Positions 54,770 through 64,000 of a stretch of 64,000 bases of DNA are shown here, piece after piece. A model generated the notes under the pieces. The model had not been told where the DNA came from. It worked only from the letters and a program-made list of their open reading frames with translations, and ran no database searches. The stretch's first letter is position 1, and each line of letters begins with the position of its first letter. The position numbers and the translations under genes are program-made. This stretch comes from Diaporthe sp. PMI_573 (lineage: Eukaryota; Ascomycota; Sordariomycetes; Diaporthales; Diaporthaceae): positions 1,364,001 through 1,428,000 of the forward strand of contig JAJTUP010000012.1 in NCBI GenBank assembly GCA_021399435.1, written 5' to 3'.

Positions 54770-55381
54770 ACAAGTTGACTCAGCCCGGAACGCAGGTGTC
54801 AGAATCAACTGCGCTTTGCGATCAACCCGGAAGTGGCTGGATGAGCAAATGAATTGAATGAGAGGTCTTCGAACGTTGGAAGACAAGCTTAGTGCTATCT
54901 AGGCGTAGGCAAATCAAAACAAAAAGGGATCTGCTCTTCTACTCAACCGTTTGTTCTCGTACTCCATGTCACTCCAGTAGTCAATGGGTGATCACGTGGT
55001 GTTGCTTTGACATGATATTTGAGTTGAATGCCATAAAAGTCGGTTGCCGTCTCAACCAATGCTTAGACTGATTCGACGCTGCCATTGACCAGTGACGATT
55101 TCGCTGTTTTGATTCCACTCCATGATTGAAATTGGCAGTGACCCGTAATCATACAATAATAATTCAACAGCCAAGGGCTTCCTGAACCCCGTTGATGGCC
55201 ATGGGATATCTCAAGTAATCCTCTCTTATACCGTGTCACCCTTGAACGCCGTTCCGTTCGCCAACCAAATGCAGGACAAGCCAATGCAAAACCGCTTCGC
55301 ACAGTACATGGCTTGGGGCTTTGCTTTTCGCAACGCTTCATGTACTACTTCTTTGACCATCCTTTCTGGATAAGCCCAATC
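54770..55381. other. Intergenic, convergent 3' ends of cyclophilin and RPC34 genes
   Basis: About 0.6 kb. No coding sequence, repeat or RNA gene was recognised. Confidence 0.5.
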
Positions 55382-56602
55382 TCAGTCGCCCAGCCACCTT
55401 TGGAAGTAGACGCAGTTCCCCGGGTTCACAGGCCCGCCCTCGTCGCACAGGTCGAAGACGGGGCACCTGCCGCAGGGCGCCTCGGTGAGCCCATTGCTCA
55501 TGGGCCCCGCGCCCATGTCCTGGGCCTGCAGGTCGAGGACGTCCTCGTCCATGCTGTGGTCGCGCATCAGGGCCGTCTGCGGCGTGGGGTCCACCTTTGC
55601 GGCGCGGACGGTCCGGTAGCCCCTCACCTTGCCGACGCGCACGGGCTCGACCAGCCCGTCGGCCACGAGCACGTCCACCAGCTGCTGCACGTCGGCGATC
55701 CCCAGCGTCGTGTTGTTGGTGATGCCGCTGGCCGAGATGAGCTCCGCGATCTGCCGCACCGTCGGGTACGCGTTGTAGCCCGCGGGCAGGGGCAGCAGCT
55801 GCGTCCGCTTCGGCTCGCGGTGCCGGTGCTTGTCGCGCGGGGCGGGTGCCGGTGCTGGGTCCTCGCCTGAGATGTCCTCTGCTGCCCTCTTCTTGCCCTT
55901 TGCTGCTGCGGCCTCCTTGTCGCCTTTCAGCACGCCCTTCTTTGGCTGTTTCTCCTTGTGCACGCTGTGGACGCTCCGGTATGTGCTCTGCTTGGTGATG
56001 AAGTCGAAGACGACCTTGAGAAGCTCCGAGATGAAGGCCTCGTCCAGGTTGCTGTCCGTGTACCATGGCCCTCCGGTCGCTTTCTCTGACGGCCGCAAGC
56101 TGGACTTTATGTACATCTTCTTGTTGGGGTGCTCAACGCTCTTCATGTCCTTGATGTAGCCCTTGGACTCGAGAAATTTAAGGTGCGCCTTGAGGACGGA
56201 GTCGTGCATCTGTAGCCTCGCCTTGAGGGTGCGCGACCAGATCCCGTCGGCGCCGGCATCGTCAATCATCTCGTACACCATAGATTGTTCCCTGTTCAGC
56301 GCCCGGTACTTGGCGGCGTCGGCAGCTGGCCTCCACTTCCACAGGTAGCCGCCGCCCTGGCGCGCCACCGAGATTAGGAGGCGGTCATTGATGAGCGCCT
56401 GGAGGACGCGGAGCAGCGTGTTGGCGTCATCGGTCACGCCGAGGGAGAGGAGGTCTTCTTGGCTGAAGAGCCGGGTCTCGTCGCCGTTGTGCTGGCATGA
56501 TTCGTAGAGGGCGTCCTTCAGGACGCTGAGTTTGGCTGGGTCCGCGTCCGACCCAGTCGGTGAGACTGCGGCCATGCTATGGCTTTTCAGGTGGTATGGC
56601 AA
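55382..56602 (-). CDS. rpc34: DNA-directed RNA polymerase III subunit RPC6 (RPC34), 406 aa
   Basis: This is a single-exon gene. Winged-helix domains are recognisable in the first half, with REQSMVYEMIDDAGADGIWSR, LKAHLKFLESKGYIKDMKSV and the strongly conserved KMYIKSSLRPSEKATGGPWY. A third winged-helix-like part follows at about residues 285-340 after a Lys/Ala/Glu-rich linker. The C-terminus has a cysteine set (CGRC-x5-C-x9-C), as in human RPC6, where it binds an iron-sulphur cluster. The subunit forms the RPC82/RPC34/RPC31 initiation module that helps open tRNA, 5S and U6 promoters with TFIIIB. The first ATG (56602) is used; an ATG ten codons in (MAAVSP) has a better context and may be the real start. 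The linker makes it longer than the 317-aa yeast protein. Confidence 0.93.
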   Translation of the reverse strand: MPYHLKSHSMAAVSPTGSDADPAKLSVLKDALYESCQHNGDETRLFSQEDLLSLGVTDDANTLLRVLQALINDRLLISVARQGGGYLWKWRPAADAAKYRALNREQSMVYEMIDDAGADGIWSRTLKARLQMHDSVLKAHLKFLESKGYIKDMKSVEHPNKKMYIKSSLRPSEKATGGPWYTDSNLDEAFISELLKVVFDFITKQSTYRSVHSVHKEKQPKKGVLKGDKEAAAAKGKKRAAEDISGEDPAPAPAPRDKHRHREPKRTQLLPLPAGYNAYPTVRQIAELISASGITNNTTLGIADVQQLVDVLVADGLVEPVRVGKVRGYRTVRAAKVDPTPQTALMRDHSMDEDVLDLQAQDMGAGPMSNGLTEAPCGRCPVFDLCDEGGPVNPGNCVYFQRWLGD

Positions 56603-57306
56603 CTTCTAGACGTGGTGAAGGGGCGAGGATCGAGGTCAATTGCGGGTTCGAGGTCGAGATTTGGGTGTGGAAGGTGAGTCACGCGCCGAAGGAGCTTGGA
56701 GGAGTTGGGGTTTCGAAGTGCAGGACACGTCGGATAGCTGAGAGAATGTTCAGGCGGCCACTGATAGGCGATAGGAAGATTCAGGTTCAGCTTCGGTATA
56801 AATACTCGGAGATCTGTTCGTGATTGTGGGGTGGGAGTCGTCGCCGAACACCCAACTAATTCAAGCCCCGCGGAATTTACTGCCGCTACCAAGGCACAAG
56901 CGTCAGCCGCCGATCTCCAAGCTAGCTACTCACCGCCTGCCGTGTTAGGACTTATAGAGACCTAATTGAAGGTCCAACATCTCTTTCACATCTCTGCACA
57001 GCATCTCCATTGCCCAAATTGAGTTGATTCTAGATATCATCCGGCCTCTTTTGTCCTGTTGTTTCGATGACTTTCGTAAGGCATTTACTTACTTGGTATT
57101 ACAACTATGCCCCGAAAGCCGTGCCCCATTCCCGCCTTAAGGCACTGCACATCCTCAATTCGAACTTGCTGATGCACATGTGATAATCTACTTATAGAAA
57201 CGATGGGCTAATGAGGTTTTGAATGTATGGTGCGACGGTTTCAGTTGGTTTTAATCACAAGAAACAATGATAACGGCGGTATTTAGCCTTGAGTGAGACC
57301 ATATGT
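56603..57306. other. Intergenic, promoter of RPC34
   Basis: About 0.7 kb upstream of the RPC34 gene. A TATAAATA sequence near 56796-56803 lies about 200 bp from the start codon on either strand's reading. No coding sequence is supported. Confidence 0.4.
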
Positions 57307-57585
57307 TCATGTGAAGTATGGCCTGGCCAGGTGACGGTGTGGTACAGCAGTGGAGATGTCAAGCATCTTCTGGTAGTGGAAGACTCTGCGCATATTGCCT
57401 GGCTCATGGTAGCTTTCAATCGTTAACTGTCCACAGAAACAATTTATTAGGAAGGTGAGCGTGGTAACACTTACTTGACCAACTTCAACCAGCTCTCCTA
57501 ACCAGACGTGTTGAACCAAAGTCCTCGTCACCACTTCGCCGAAGACTTTTGGCCACACACCCAACCTTCCTTGGGGACAAGTCAT
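57307..57585 (-). CDS. Possible small protein with a stopless intron-like segment
   Basis: A minus-strand open frame begins MTCPQGRLGVWPKVFGEVV and ends ARPYFT. It contains a 48-nt segment (57474-57427) with a consensus GTAAGT donor, a CTAAT branch-like site and a CAG acceptor. Removing it keeps the frame and gives 76 residues; leaving it gives 92. The frame also stays open upstream of the ATG to about 57687, so the start is unsure. I recognise no family. It is isolated in a gap between RPC34 and a regulator remnant. It could be a real small gene, a gene fragment or chance. Confidence 0.25.
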   Translation of the reverse strand: MTCPQGRLGVWPKVFGEVVTRTLVQHVWLGELVEVGQVSVTTLTFLINCFCGQLTIESYHEPGNMRRVFHYQKMLDISTAVPHRHLARPYFT

Positions 57586-57992
57586 TGTACTTCCCTCAGT
57601 TCTACAGGAACTGGCCTCAAGGATTACTTCTTTTCCTTCTACACCTTCCAGTCCGCCGACTCCTCACAACAATGGGCATGGAGCACCCATAGACTGTCAC
57701 ATTTGAGCTGATCGCCGGCTTGAGCAGCCATGTTGTTCAAAAACATTATTACAGAGCCCTCCGACTTACCTACCATTTGCCTACCAAAAATAAGAGTGCG
57801 CGATATCATCGTGTAGCTTTACACAACTCTTCAGCTTGGTACAAGTCAGTACAATCCTCAAGCGCCGACATATCTTGTGTAACAGAGATTTGCGTACCGG
57901 GTAGTATATGAATATTCGTTAATGTAAGGAGGCGTTAAAGGGAAGTTTGCTTTAATTACACCCATGCGTGCTCATCAGATATAGCACTTCCA

Positions 57993-58615
57993 TCACATAG
58001 ATCTCTTTGATCGCATAGATTCCGTGGTCGCGTAGCGGACATCCGAGTGAAGCTCGGACTGGAGCCGCTGCAGCATCCAATGTGCTGTGCACGCCGTCTT
58101 CCTCGCATCGGTCAGCATGCCGGTTGCGCCGTCCACCTGGCCTATGCGCTGCGACAGCTGGTCCAGGAGGGCCAGGAAATCTATCATGTGGAGGGGCTCA
58201 CGGGAACTGATACGGCGGCTGATGCTGATGCTGATGGTGTGGAAGGGGCGTGGGTGTGGTGCGGAGGCCATAGGACCGAAGACGGCGTTGATCGGGGTCT
58301 CATCGGCGAGCAATATGGGGCTGCTGAGGCCAAAGGTGGGCGGTTTGTTCCCATCGTCGGCATCCCGGCTCCCTCGTGGGGCCACATTGACGTCTGTACT
58401 CATGTTGCCATGCTGGCTCGCGGTCGAGCATCTGTCCTTGTCGGCGGTCGTGCATGATGACAGCCCAGCAGTTTGCCGCCGCCGCCCCTTGGCTGGCCCT
58501 TTCGATTTGCCTCTGCCGGCCGTGCTACCGTTCCTGTAGCCATCGCCATCGCCATCCGGGCCGTAGGTGCATTCTGCGGACGAGGCCAGGCACCGGCTAC
58601 ACCCGCCACGGTTAC
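57993..58615 (-). pseudogene. AflR-like Zn2Cys6 regulator remnant lacking its first exon
   Basis: On the minus strand an open frame of about 206 residues begins at a TAG splice acceptor (58616). It starts GNRGGCSRCLASSAECTYG, the last half of a Zn2Cys6 cluster (C-x2-C-x6-C). Next come a basic linker with GRGKSKGPAKGRRRQ, a variable middle and a C-terminal FLALLDQLSQRIGQVDGA / WMLQRLQSELHSDVR pattern typical of AflR-type regulators. A CTGAC branch-like site lies upstream of the acceptor, so the 3' end of the usual intron is kept. I found no C-x2-C-x6-C first half in the 275 bp before the next gene, and the region is short for this family. The likeliest reading is a truncated, non-DNA-binding relic. 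A distant or alternative first exon is not excluded, and translation from ATG 58403 would give 136 residues. Confidence 0.6.
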
Positions 58616-58891
58616 CTAGTCCAATTTGCCGGTTACTGCGATCCTAGAGATCCCAGTGTCACGTCAGAATTAACATGTACATCGCCAAAATCCTTTCCTT
58701 GGCCCCGTGCTTCAACTGAGTAATCATAGAAACCTGCGCCTGTTCGAGCAAGGGATCAAGCTAACGCACACCTGTGCTTCCTACAAATATCAATAGCTTA
58801 CCCTCGTTTTTGCCCATGCGCAGTCTTCCCCCGCGATCAAACCATTTTTCCTCCATTTGACACACGTCATTTCCATCGTCTCTCCTCCGAA

Positions 58892-59341
58892 ATGTCTCCA
58901 ATTCGTGACAACCTCATTCAAACAGCCAGCAGCTACATAGCAGGCTTCAACACCAACAGTGCCGAAGGGGTCATTGCCTGCCGCACAGCAGACTGCAAGC
59001 AAATTATCCGTCCGTCCAGCGTCCCTCCTCCATGGAACAGCCCACCTCGGACCAATGTGGAATACCAAGGCTTCGTCGTGCCCGGGTTTAAGATGCTGCG
59101 GAACGTCAAGATCAGCCTCGCCGAGGGAGAGGAAATGCTTGTCGATGAGGTGTCGCGCAAGGTCATGCTGCATCTCACGTCCACCGGCCAGTCAGACTTT
59201 GGCCCCTACGCCAACGAGTACATGATTGTGCTCAAGATGACCGACGATGGGACGCAGATCAAGGAGATTGTGGAGTTTATCGACAGTGCCACCTGCCGGG
59301 ACATCGCCGCGAGTATCGCTCAGCATGTTAAACCAGAGTGA
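58892..59341 (+). CDS. NTF2-like (SnoaL-type) fold protein, 149 aa
   Basis: This is a single-exon small protein. An N-terminal helix pattern (IRDNLIQTASSYIAGFNTN) is followed by alternating beta strands: NVKISLAEGE, KVMLHLTSTGQS, EYMIVLKMTDDGTQIKEIVEFID. This is the cone-shaped NTF2-like arrangement seen in SnoaL-type cyclases, dehydratases and many unassigned fungal proteins. The strand ending in the Glu-Phe-Ile-Asp motif usually lines the pocket. No signal peptide or membrane segment is present. The substrate cannot be named. The start ATG (58892) is the first in frame. It is divergent from the AflR-like remnant with 276 bp between, an arrangement that recalls secondary-metabolism loci, but no synthase is in the window. 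Confidence 0.75.
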   Translation: MSPIRDNLIQTASSYIAGFNTNSAEGVIACRTADCKQIIRPSSVPPPWNSPPRTNVEYQGFVVPGFKMLRNVKISLAEGEEMLVDEVSRKVMLHLTSTGQSDFGPYANEYMIVLKMTDDGTQIKEIVEFIDSATCRDIAASIAQHVKPE

Positions 59342-60878
59342 TGATGGGGTTTGGGAGCGCGGGAGAGGGGCTGATACGTGCCGCTTGGCGGTTACCAGGG
59401 AGATAGAACATCCCAGCGGTATCCTACTTGGTAGACGAGTCCAAGGCCACTCCTTCCACCGATGCAGTGCTGTGGTTTTCTTTTGATATATGTTTTCCTC
59501 TTTTCTTCTCAGATATTGCTTCTTTAGACCTGGAAACAGCCTGCAAACGCGGCTGCAAAACTTAGATTCACCTACATCCGGTGCTCTTATGGTCCGCGGG
59601 TGCTTTGCAGACCCAGCTGCATAGTACTAATTGCCCGTGGAATCGGGGACTGTCAAGACAATGGCTATTGTGATTTGCCTGCCACTAGTAACACACAAAT
59701 TGCAGTTACTAAGCCCTTCAGTCTAGGCCCGACTCGATATAAGGCCTTCACTCAGCGGGGCCGAGCGAGGGAAGCCACTCATCCCGATCCAGTGCTGGTC
59801 GTTAGTTCTAGAAATGGCGCTTGAACCATAAGATCCTCGCGAGTCGAACTGCCGGCATTAGCGGCACAAGTGGACGCAGCCGGAATCTTCTTGGTTGCCA
59901 AATCTAGAATGGATTATTCACAACATGGCCCGGGCGAACTCGCGGGCAAGCCGTGCTGATCGTCCAGGCCATGTGCTCGATCCCAGAGTTGCGGGACTAA
60001 TCTAGTACGGAAGTAACTCAGCATCGAGCTACATTCAAACTGCACAAATCGAACTTCAATCTTGCTTTGCACTAATGCTGCGGGACCCGACAGCTGATTT
60101 CTACTTGACCTGTGTCACAAATCCCTCAGCTGACTAGCTGATCGTGATCGACAGCCACCATAGGTATGAGCCTGCGGTTGGGCCTTCATCTGAAGGAATG
60201 ACCGATGATGCCAGCTATACAGCTCTGTTAGACAAGGCCTTTGAAAGACATTTCCTCAGTGATCGACTGTTGAATCTTCACTGCTTGAGGCGGCTGGCCC
60301 GTACGGCATCAAAGACTTAAGGAGGACTTCATCGACCCTGAACCTATGGCATCTGGGCCTTATTTGAGAGTAGGAACGCAAGCCGTTATGCCCACTATGT
60401 ACATGCGGGCGGAATCTAACGATAGCTATGATATCCGAATGAATCCCACATTCGGGAGAGTGACCATCGGTAGGGCCGGAAGACTACCTCTTAGACGGAT
60501 CAGGCCTCTTCCACCAGGCCGGGCCCATCAGTCGCTAGAGGCGAGCCGTCTCAGGTCTTCTCAGTTCCCGACTCTACTGCTCACCTAGTTCAGGAACAGA
60601 GACGATGATCTATATACACAATGGGAAATGCGTCATGACAGCAAATGGTCCGCGGGTACTTGGGCCTACACACGGACTGGAGACAGCACGGTGATGCTTG
60701 TGGTGGCCTCGGAGAACCCCTTTTTGCCTTTCTCTAGAAGCCTGGCTCCTTTTGTATTGATTGCATGATGATGTGACGCATAATACCTATGTAACCCCGG
60801 CTCGAGGGTCCTCACCCTCCATTTCCTCACCTCTCGGTGTCTTGGGTACTTGCATTCCACAAATTCATCGCTCTCACC
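59342..60878. other. Intergenic, 1.5 kb
   Basis: This holds the 3' region of the NTF2-like gene and the promoter of the membrane protein gene. I checked short stretches that resemble tRNA arms (for example near 59,820-59,870) and could not fold them into a tRNA. No other feature was seen. Confidence 0.4.
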
Positions 60879-63658
60879 ATGTACTCAACGCATCAGAGTC
60901 GGCCACAGACTCCAATAAGCCAGATCATTGAGGATTATGCCTCTATCACTTCAGAAGATGAATCAATGCGCACCAGGTCGGCGCCGGAAAGCTACCAGCT
61001 GGTCAACGTCCACCAGCCGAACGGCAGCCTGACAACAATGAGACGCAACCTGTCCGCACGAGAATCAGGCGACCGGCAAAATGCCATGGCATCTACCTCT
61101 ACTCCAAGAGCGGCAAAAGGAGCATGCAGAACTGTCCTTGCCCGCTCATCAGACGGCAGCTGGAGGAGAGTTCAACGGCCCGTTCGTGACTCGGAACTCT
61201 TTATGAGATCACGACCCCAAGCCGTGGACAGCGAACCAATCCCTCGAAGTGCATCGGTCAGGTCCTCATCGATATATGATGATGATGCTAGCCGGGGCAC
61301 GATGATCTCCACCATGACGCTTGTTGAGACCGCCTTGGCTGAACAGCAGACTTACCAGAGGTCGCGAGGCATCCAAATACACGGGCATTCGACAAACGAC
61401 AGCTCTGCGACCGGGGCCAGCGGAACATCAGGCAACATTGAGATTGGGCATATAGATGAGAACGAGGAGTTTGAACGAAATCGCAGGTACTCGGCCAGTT
61501 ACTATGGAGACGCCGGCGGTCATGGCGAAGAATTTGAACGTGATGATCACTTGACAGTCCATCGCAGCAGATCAGGTATGCCCAAAGTCCTGAGTTCCGC
61601 AAAAGACCGATGTTGACAGAGTCTAGCGCACGAAAGCCACAACACCTCAGGTGCCAGGGCTGCATTTCGGAACTATGGGCCAACTGCTCCTGTGGCGCTG
61701 CCCAGCCCATTAGCTGCAGTACGATATTCGGACGACAGCAACACGTCTACCAGATACACAGATAAGCTACCAGGTCGGGCAAGAGATGTGCACATTGGAA
61801 ATTCGGAGGAGGAAGCCGCCATGAGGCATTGGCTTCAACGCCCCGTCCGCTTGTGCTCCTATGTACTGGCAAGCTGCAGCGTTGTTCTACCTGCGACCTT
61901 CGTTGCCCTGAGCATCGTTGTTGTTTTCATGAGAGGGCAGCCAGTGTCTTCAAGCTGGTCTTCAGTCGGAGACCTCGTCGAAATTGCCGCCGCCATCTGG
62001 CCCATTGTATTCGCTACAACAGTAGCGCAGAGCTTCAAAGCCGCAATCATCCTGCGGAGAAACACCAGTACAACCGGACGTGTCGGCATCTGCGCAAAGC
62101 GGGATCTAACCTTGCCTCGCCTTGAAGCGTTGTGTCTTCTCGTGTTCCTGGTTTGGTGCCTATCGCCGATCGGACCACTTGCAGCCCGGCACATGTACGG
62201 AACCCACCAGGAGACCTTACAAGGTCATCGTGATGTTCTGTACGTGGATAACACAGGGCACAATCAAGTCTGGGGTCCTAAATCGACCGACACATTGTCA
62301 ACAAGAAGCCGCTCCGAGCTGATCCAAACCATCGGCGCCAAGTATATCCGCAGCCTCTCACAGGACAACCTCAACAACCCCCTCTACGAACCTTTTTCCA
62401 TTTCCTCCACACCAAAATCCACATTCGCCGGCTCTATTGTGTCGCCTAGCTCAATGAAAGATGTCGATTTGCCGCATGGCATACGTGCTCGCGACGAAAT
62501 GGTCAGCAACACCAATGAAGACGTGCCAGTTTCCGCAGACTTCGACGCTCTGAATTTCTCGATGACCGCGTCTGCCTTCGATTTCAAATGTGGAGATTGG
62601 ACTCTTATGACGAGATCTCTTTCCAACGACACATTACCAGATCAGATATCCTACAGCGCTTCTCAGACTCTTGGACTAAGCATGGCCGGGTACGATAACT
62701 CGGGGGCTCCTCCAACTGTGCAATTCGTCTCGTTGAACAGGAAATCGGTTTCTAATACCACGACATTGAGAAGGCGGCGTCGGGACACCGCAAGTCTGGC
62801 TATCGATCAGTGGGAGTATTCGTCAATCAGCTGCAGCTATGAGCAGGTCTTCTACAGTATTCCCATGCAGTGCAGCCGAGACAACAGCGGCAGTCTGAAG
62901 ACATGCACCCAGTCAGGGGCTCCACAGCTGATACCCTCTGATGGTACCTTGAATACACCTTTGGGTGATTTTGCGTTGGACTTTGTCTGGTCTGGAAACT
63001 TGCCGACCACGGACATGGCGGCAACAGCTAGTAAGTTCTCCGCGCCTCTGTTTGCAGTTGTGACTGCACAATCTTCGAGGTTAATGCTGACAACATTTTA
63101 GCTGAGCAATACATTCAGCGTGATGGCCCGTCGGACAAGAGACGATTTACCAGAGCAAGAGACGTCCGCAACCCCAGGTTCAACCTCTCAGCAACCGTCT
63201 CTGCAGATGAATTCGCCCAGCGCTTCGGTCGCTTGTTCAGCACCTGGGTAAGGCTGGGATACTGCCCACAGTGCTCATCAGACATCGTGGCCAACAGCAC
63301 CTCGATTCCCGCTATCCTGCAGCCTCGCTACAAAACGGCAACTTCGACGGTAACCTGGTCTGGCGAGCGAGTGTACACGGTCAACTGGGCCTGGTTGACC
63401 GTGTTTATCGTTTTCACGTCTATAATGCTCGTCGCTGCCGTCGGCGCCATCGCGGTAGAGATGTTGGTTGCTGCAAAGGCTGCTAAAGGGAAGGCGACGA
63501 GACGTCCCATTTCGAAGGATGACATCTTCCCGCTGCGTCTTCCTACGATGTACTCGACCGTCAGCAATGATCAGAGGTCACCACAGTGGGGGAAAACGGT
63601 AATGCAGGATATGAGTGCTGCCACAGGTGGTGGCTACTCTTGGAGGATGTATGGCTAG
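60879..63658 (+). CDS. Multi-pass membrane protein with large extracytosolic loop, 885 aa in three exons
   Basis: Exons 60879-61575, 61627-63030 and 63102-63658. Intron 1 is 51 nt (GTATGC/TAG), the only choice tested that keeps frame and skips an in-frame TGA. Intron 2 is 71 nt with GTAAGT, CTGAC and TAG. The first 290 residues are hydrophilic, Ser/Arg-rich and probably cytosolic. Three membrane helices follow (SYVLASCSVVLPATFVALSIV, then IAAAIWPIVFATTVAQ, then LEALCLLVFLVWCLSPIGPL). A loop of about 430 residues with N-glycosylation sequons and paired cysteines comes next, and a fourth helix (WLTVFIVFTSIMLVAAVGAI) precedes a short basic tail. This layout is common in uncharacterised fungal plasma-membrane proteins. 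I recognise no family or function. The ATG at 60879 was chosen over one 14 codons upstream because of its better context. Confidence 0.75.
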
Positions 63659-64000
63659 AGGTATGAGTTCAGTGTAGCATGTACGCATGTAGAGGGCGGT
63701 GATAGAGATCAAAGAGTAATCAAGGAATCACAACATGCAGTGGCTCACATCGTCTTTTGAGAAATCTTGTGTGATACTGCGACAAAGTGTTACTGCTTTC
63801 CATCACGTAATCTTTCAAACAAAGGGGCCGAATACAACATATGTAACAACGAAAAGTCAATGAGAAGGTGCTTGTGTGCTAGTACTTACAGCCGACTAAG
63901 CCTCCACATGCACACCCCCTGGGTCTCCATCAAGATGCCCGCCAGCTTTCTCGGTTACCTCCTTTCTGTTAGAGACAAGGAGATTTGTGACACCTGGGCA
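63659..64000. other. Window end, 3' region of the membrane protein gene
   Basis: The last 342 bases hold no supported gene. They probably include the 3' untranslated region and polyadenylation site. Confidence 0.4.

Noticed and set aside
57993..59341. A secondary-metabolite cluster around the AflR-like remnant and NTF2-like gene
   Set aside because: No polyketide synthase, peptide synthetase, terpene cyclase or oxidase is present in the window, so two small genes are not enough.
59815..59870. Possible minus-strand tRNA (GTCGAAC-like stretch)
   Set aside because: Acceptor and T-stem pairing fails and no anticodon arm can be placed.

Overview
This window reads as nuclear DNA of a filamentous ascomycete, most likely a Sordariomycete. 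Genes carry short GT..AG introns (48-242 nt, most near 60-75), often with CTRAC/CTGAC branch sites, and both strands are used. No rRNA, convincing tRNA, CRISPR array or intact transposon was seen.

Left part (1-24,353): after a MYND zinc-finger gene (404-1765) comes a complete quinic-acid utilisation cluster. In order: activator qa-1F (-), repressor qa-1S (+), quinate permease qa-y (+), quinate/shikimate dehydrogenase qa-3 (-), dehydroshikimate dehydratase qa-4 (+), type II dehydroquinase qa-2 (-) and the inositol-phosphatase-like qa-x (+). From memory this is the gene order of the Neurospora crassa qa cluster, but spread over about 21.5 kb because several intergenic regions are 2 kb or longer. 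The permease imports quinate. QA-3, QA-2 and QA-4 then convert it through dehydroquinate and dehydroshikimate to protocatechuate. QA-1F activates the genes and QA-1S holds it off until inducer is present. One 14/16 match to the known QA activator site lies in the shared qa-1F/qa-1S promoter, and three 13/16 matches lie near qa-y, qa-3 and qa-2/qa-x.

Middle (24,621-34,000): a JIP5-type WD-repeat protein (-), a secreted GH18 chitinase (+) and a divergent SNF2-type helicase (-).

Centre right (35,143-47,564): a very large low-complexity coding region on the minus strand (about 3,850 codons) with no good start codon of its own. It is in frame with a four-helix MARVEL-like membrane protein immediately upstream. 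Removing a 51-nt candidate intron that contains the short protein's stop codon would join them into a membrane-anchored protein of about 4,074 residues. The tail has several tandem-repeat blocks and about a dozen copies of a basic/aromatic motif resembling GLFGFGKxKDK. This is the most interesting object in the window.

Right part (49,804-63,658): an Ent3/epsinR-type ENTH protein (-), a cyclophilin with a probable mitochondrial leader and an internal cytosolic start (+), the RNA polymerase III subunit RPC34/RPC6 (-), a truncated AflR-like Zn2Cys6 regulator remnant (-), a small NTF2-like protein (+) and a multi-pass membrane protein with a large non-cytosolic loop (+). Exon boundaries were placed by eye from splice signals, reading frame and remembered family sequence. 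No transcript data were available.
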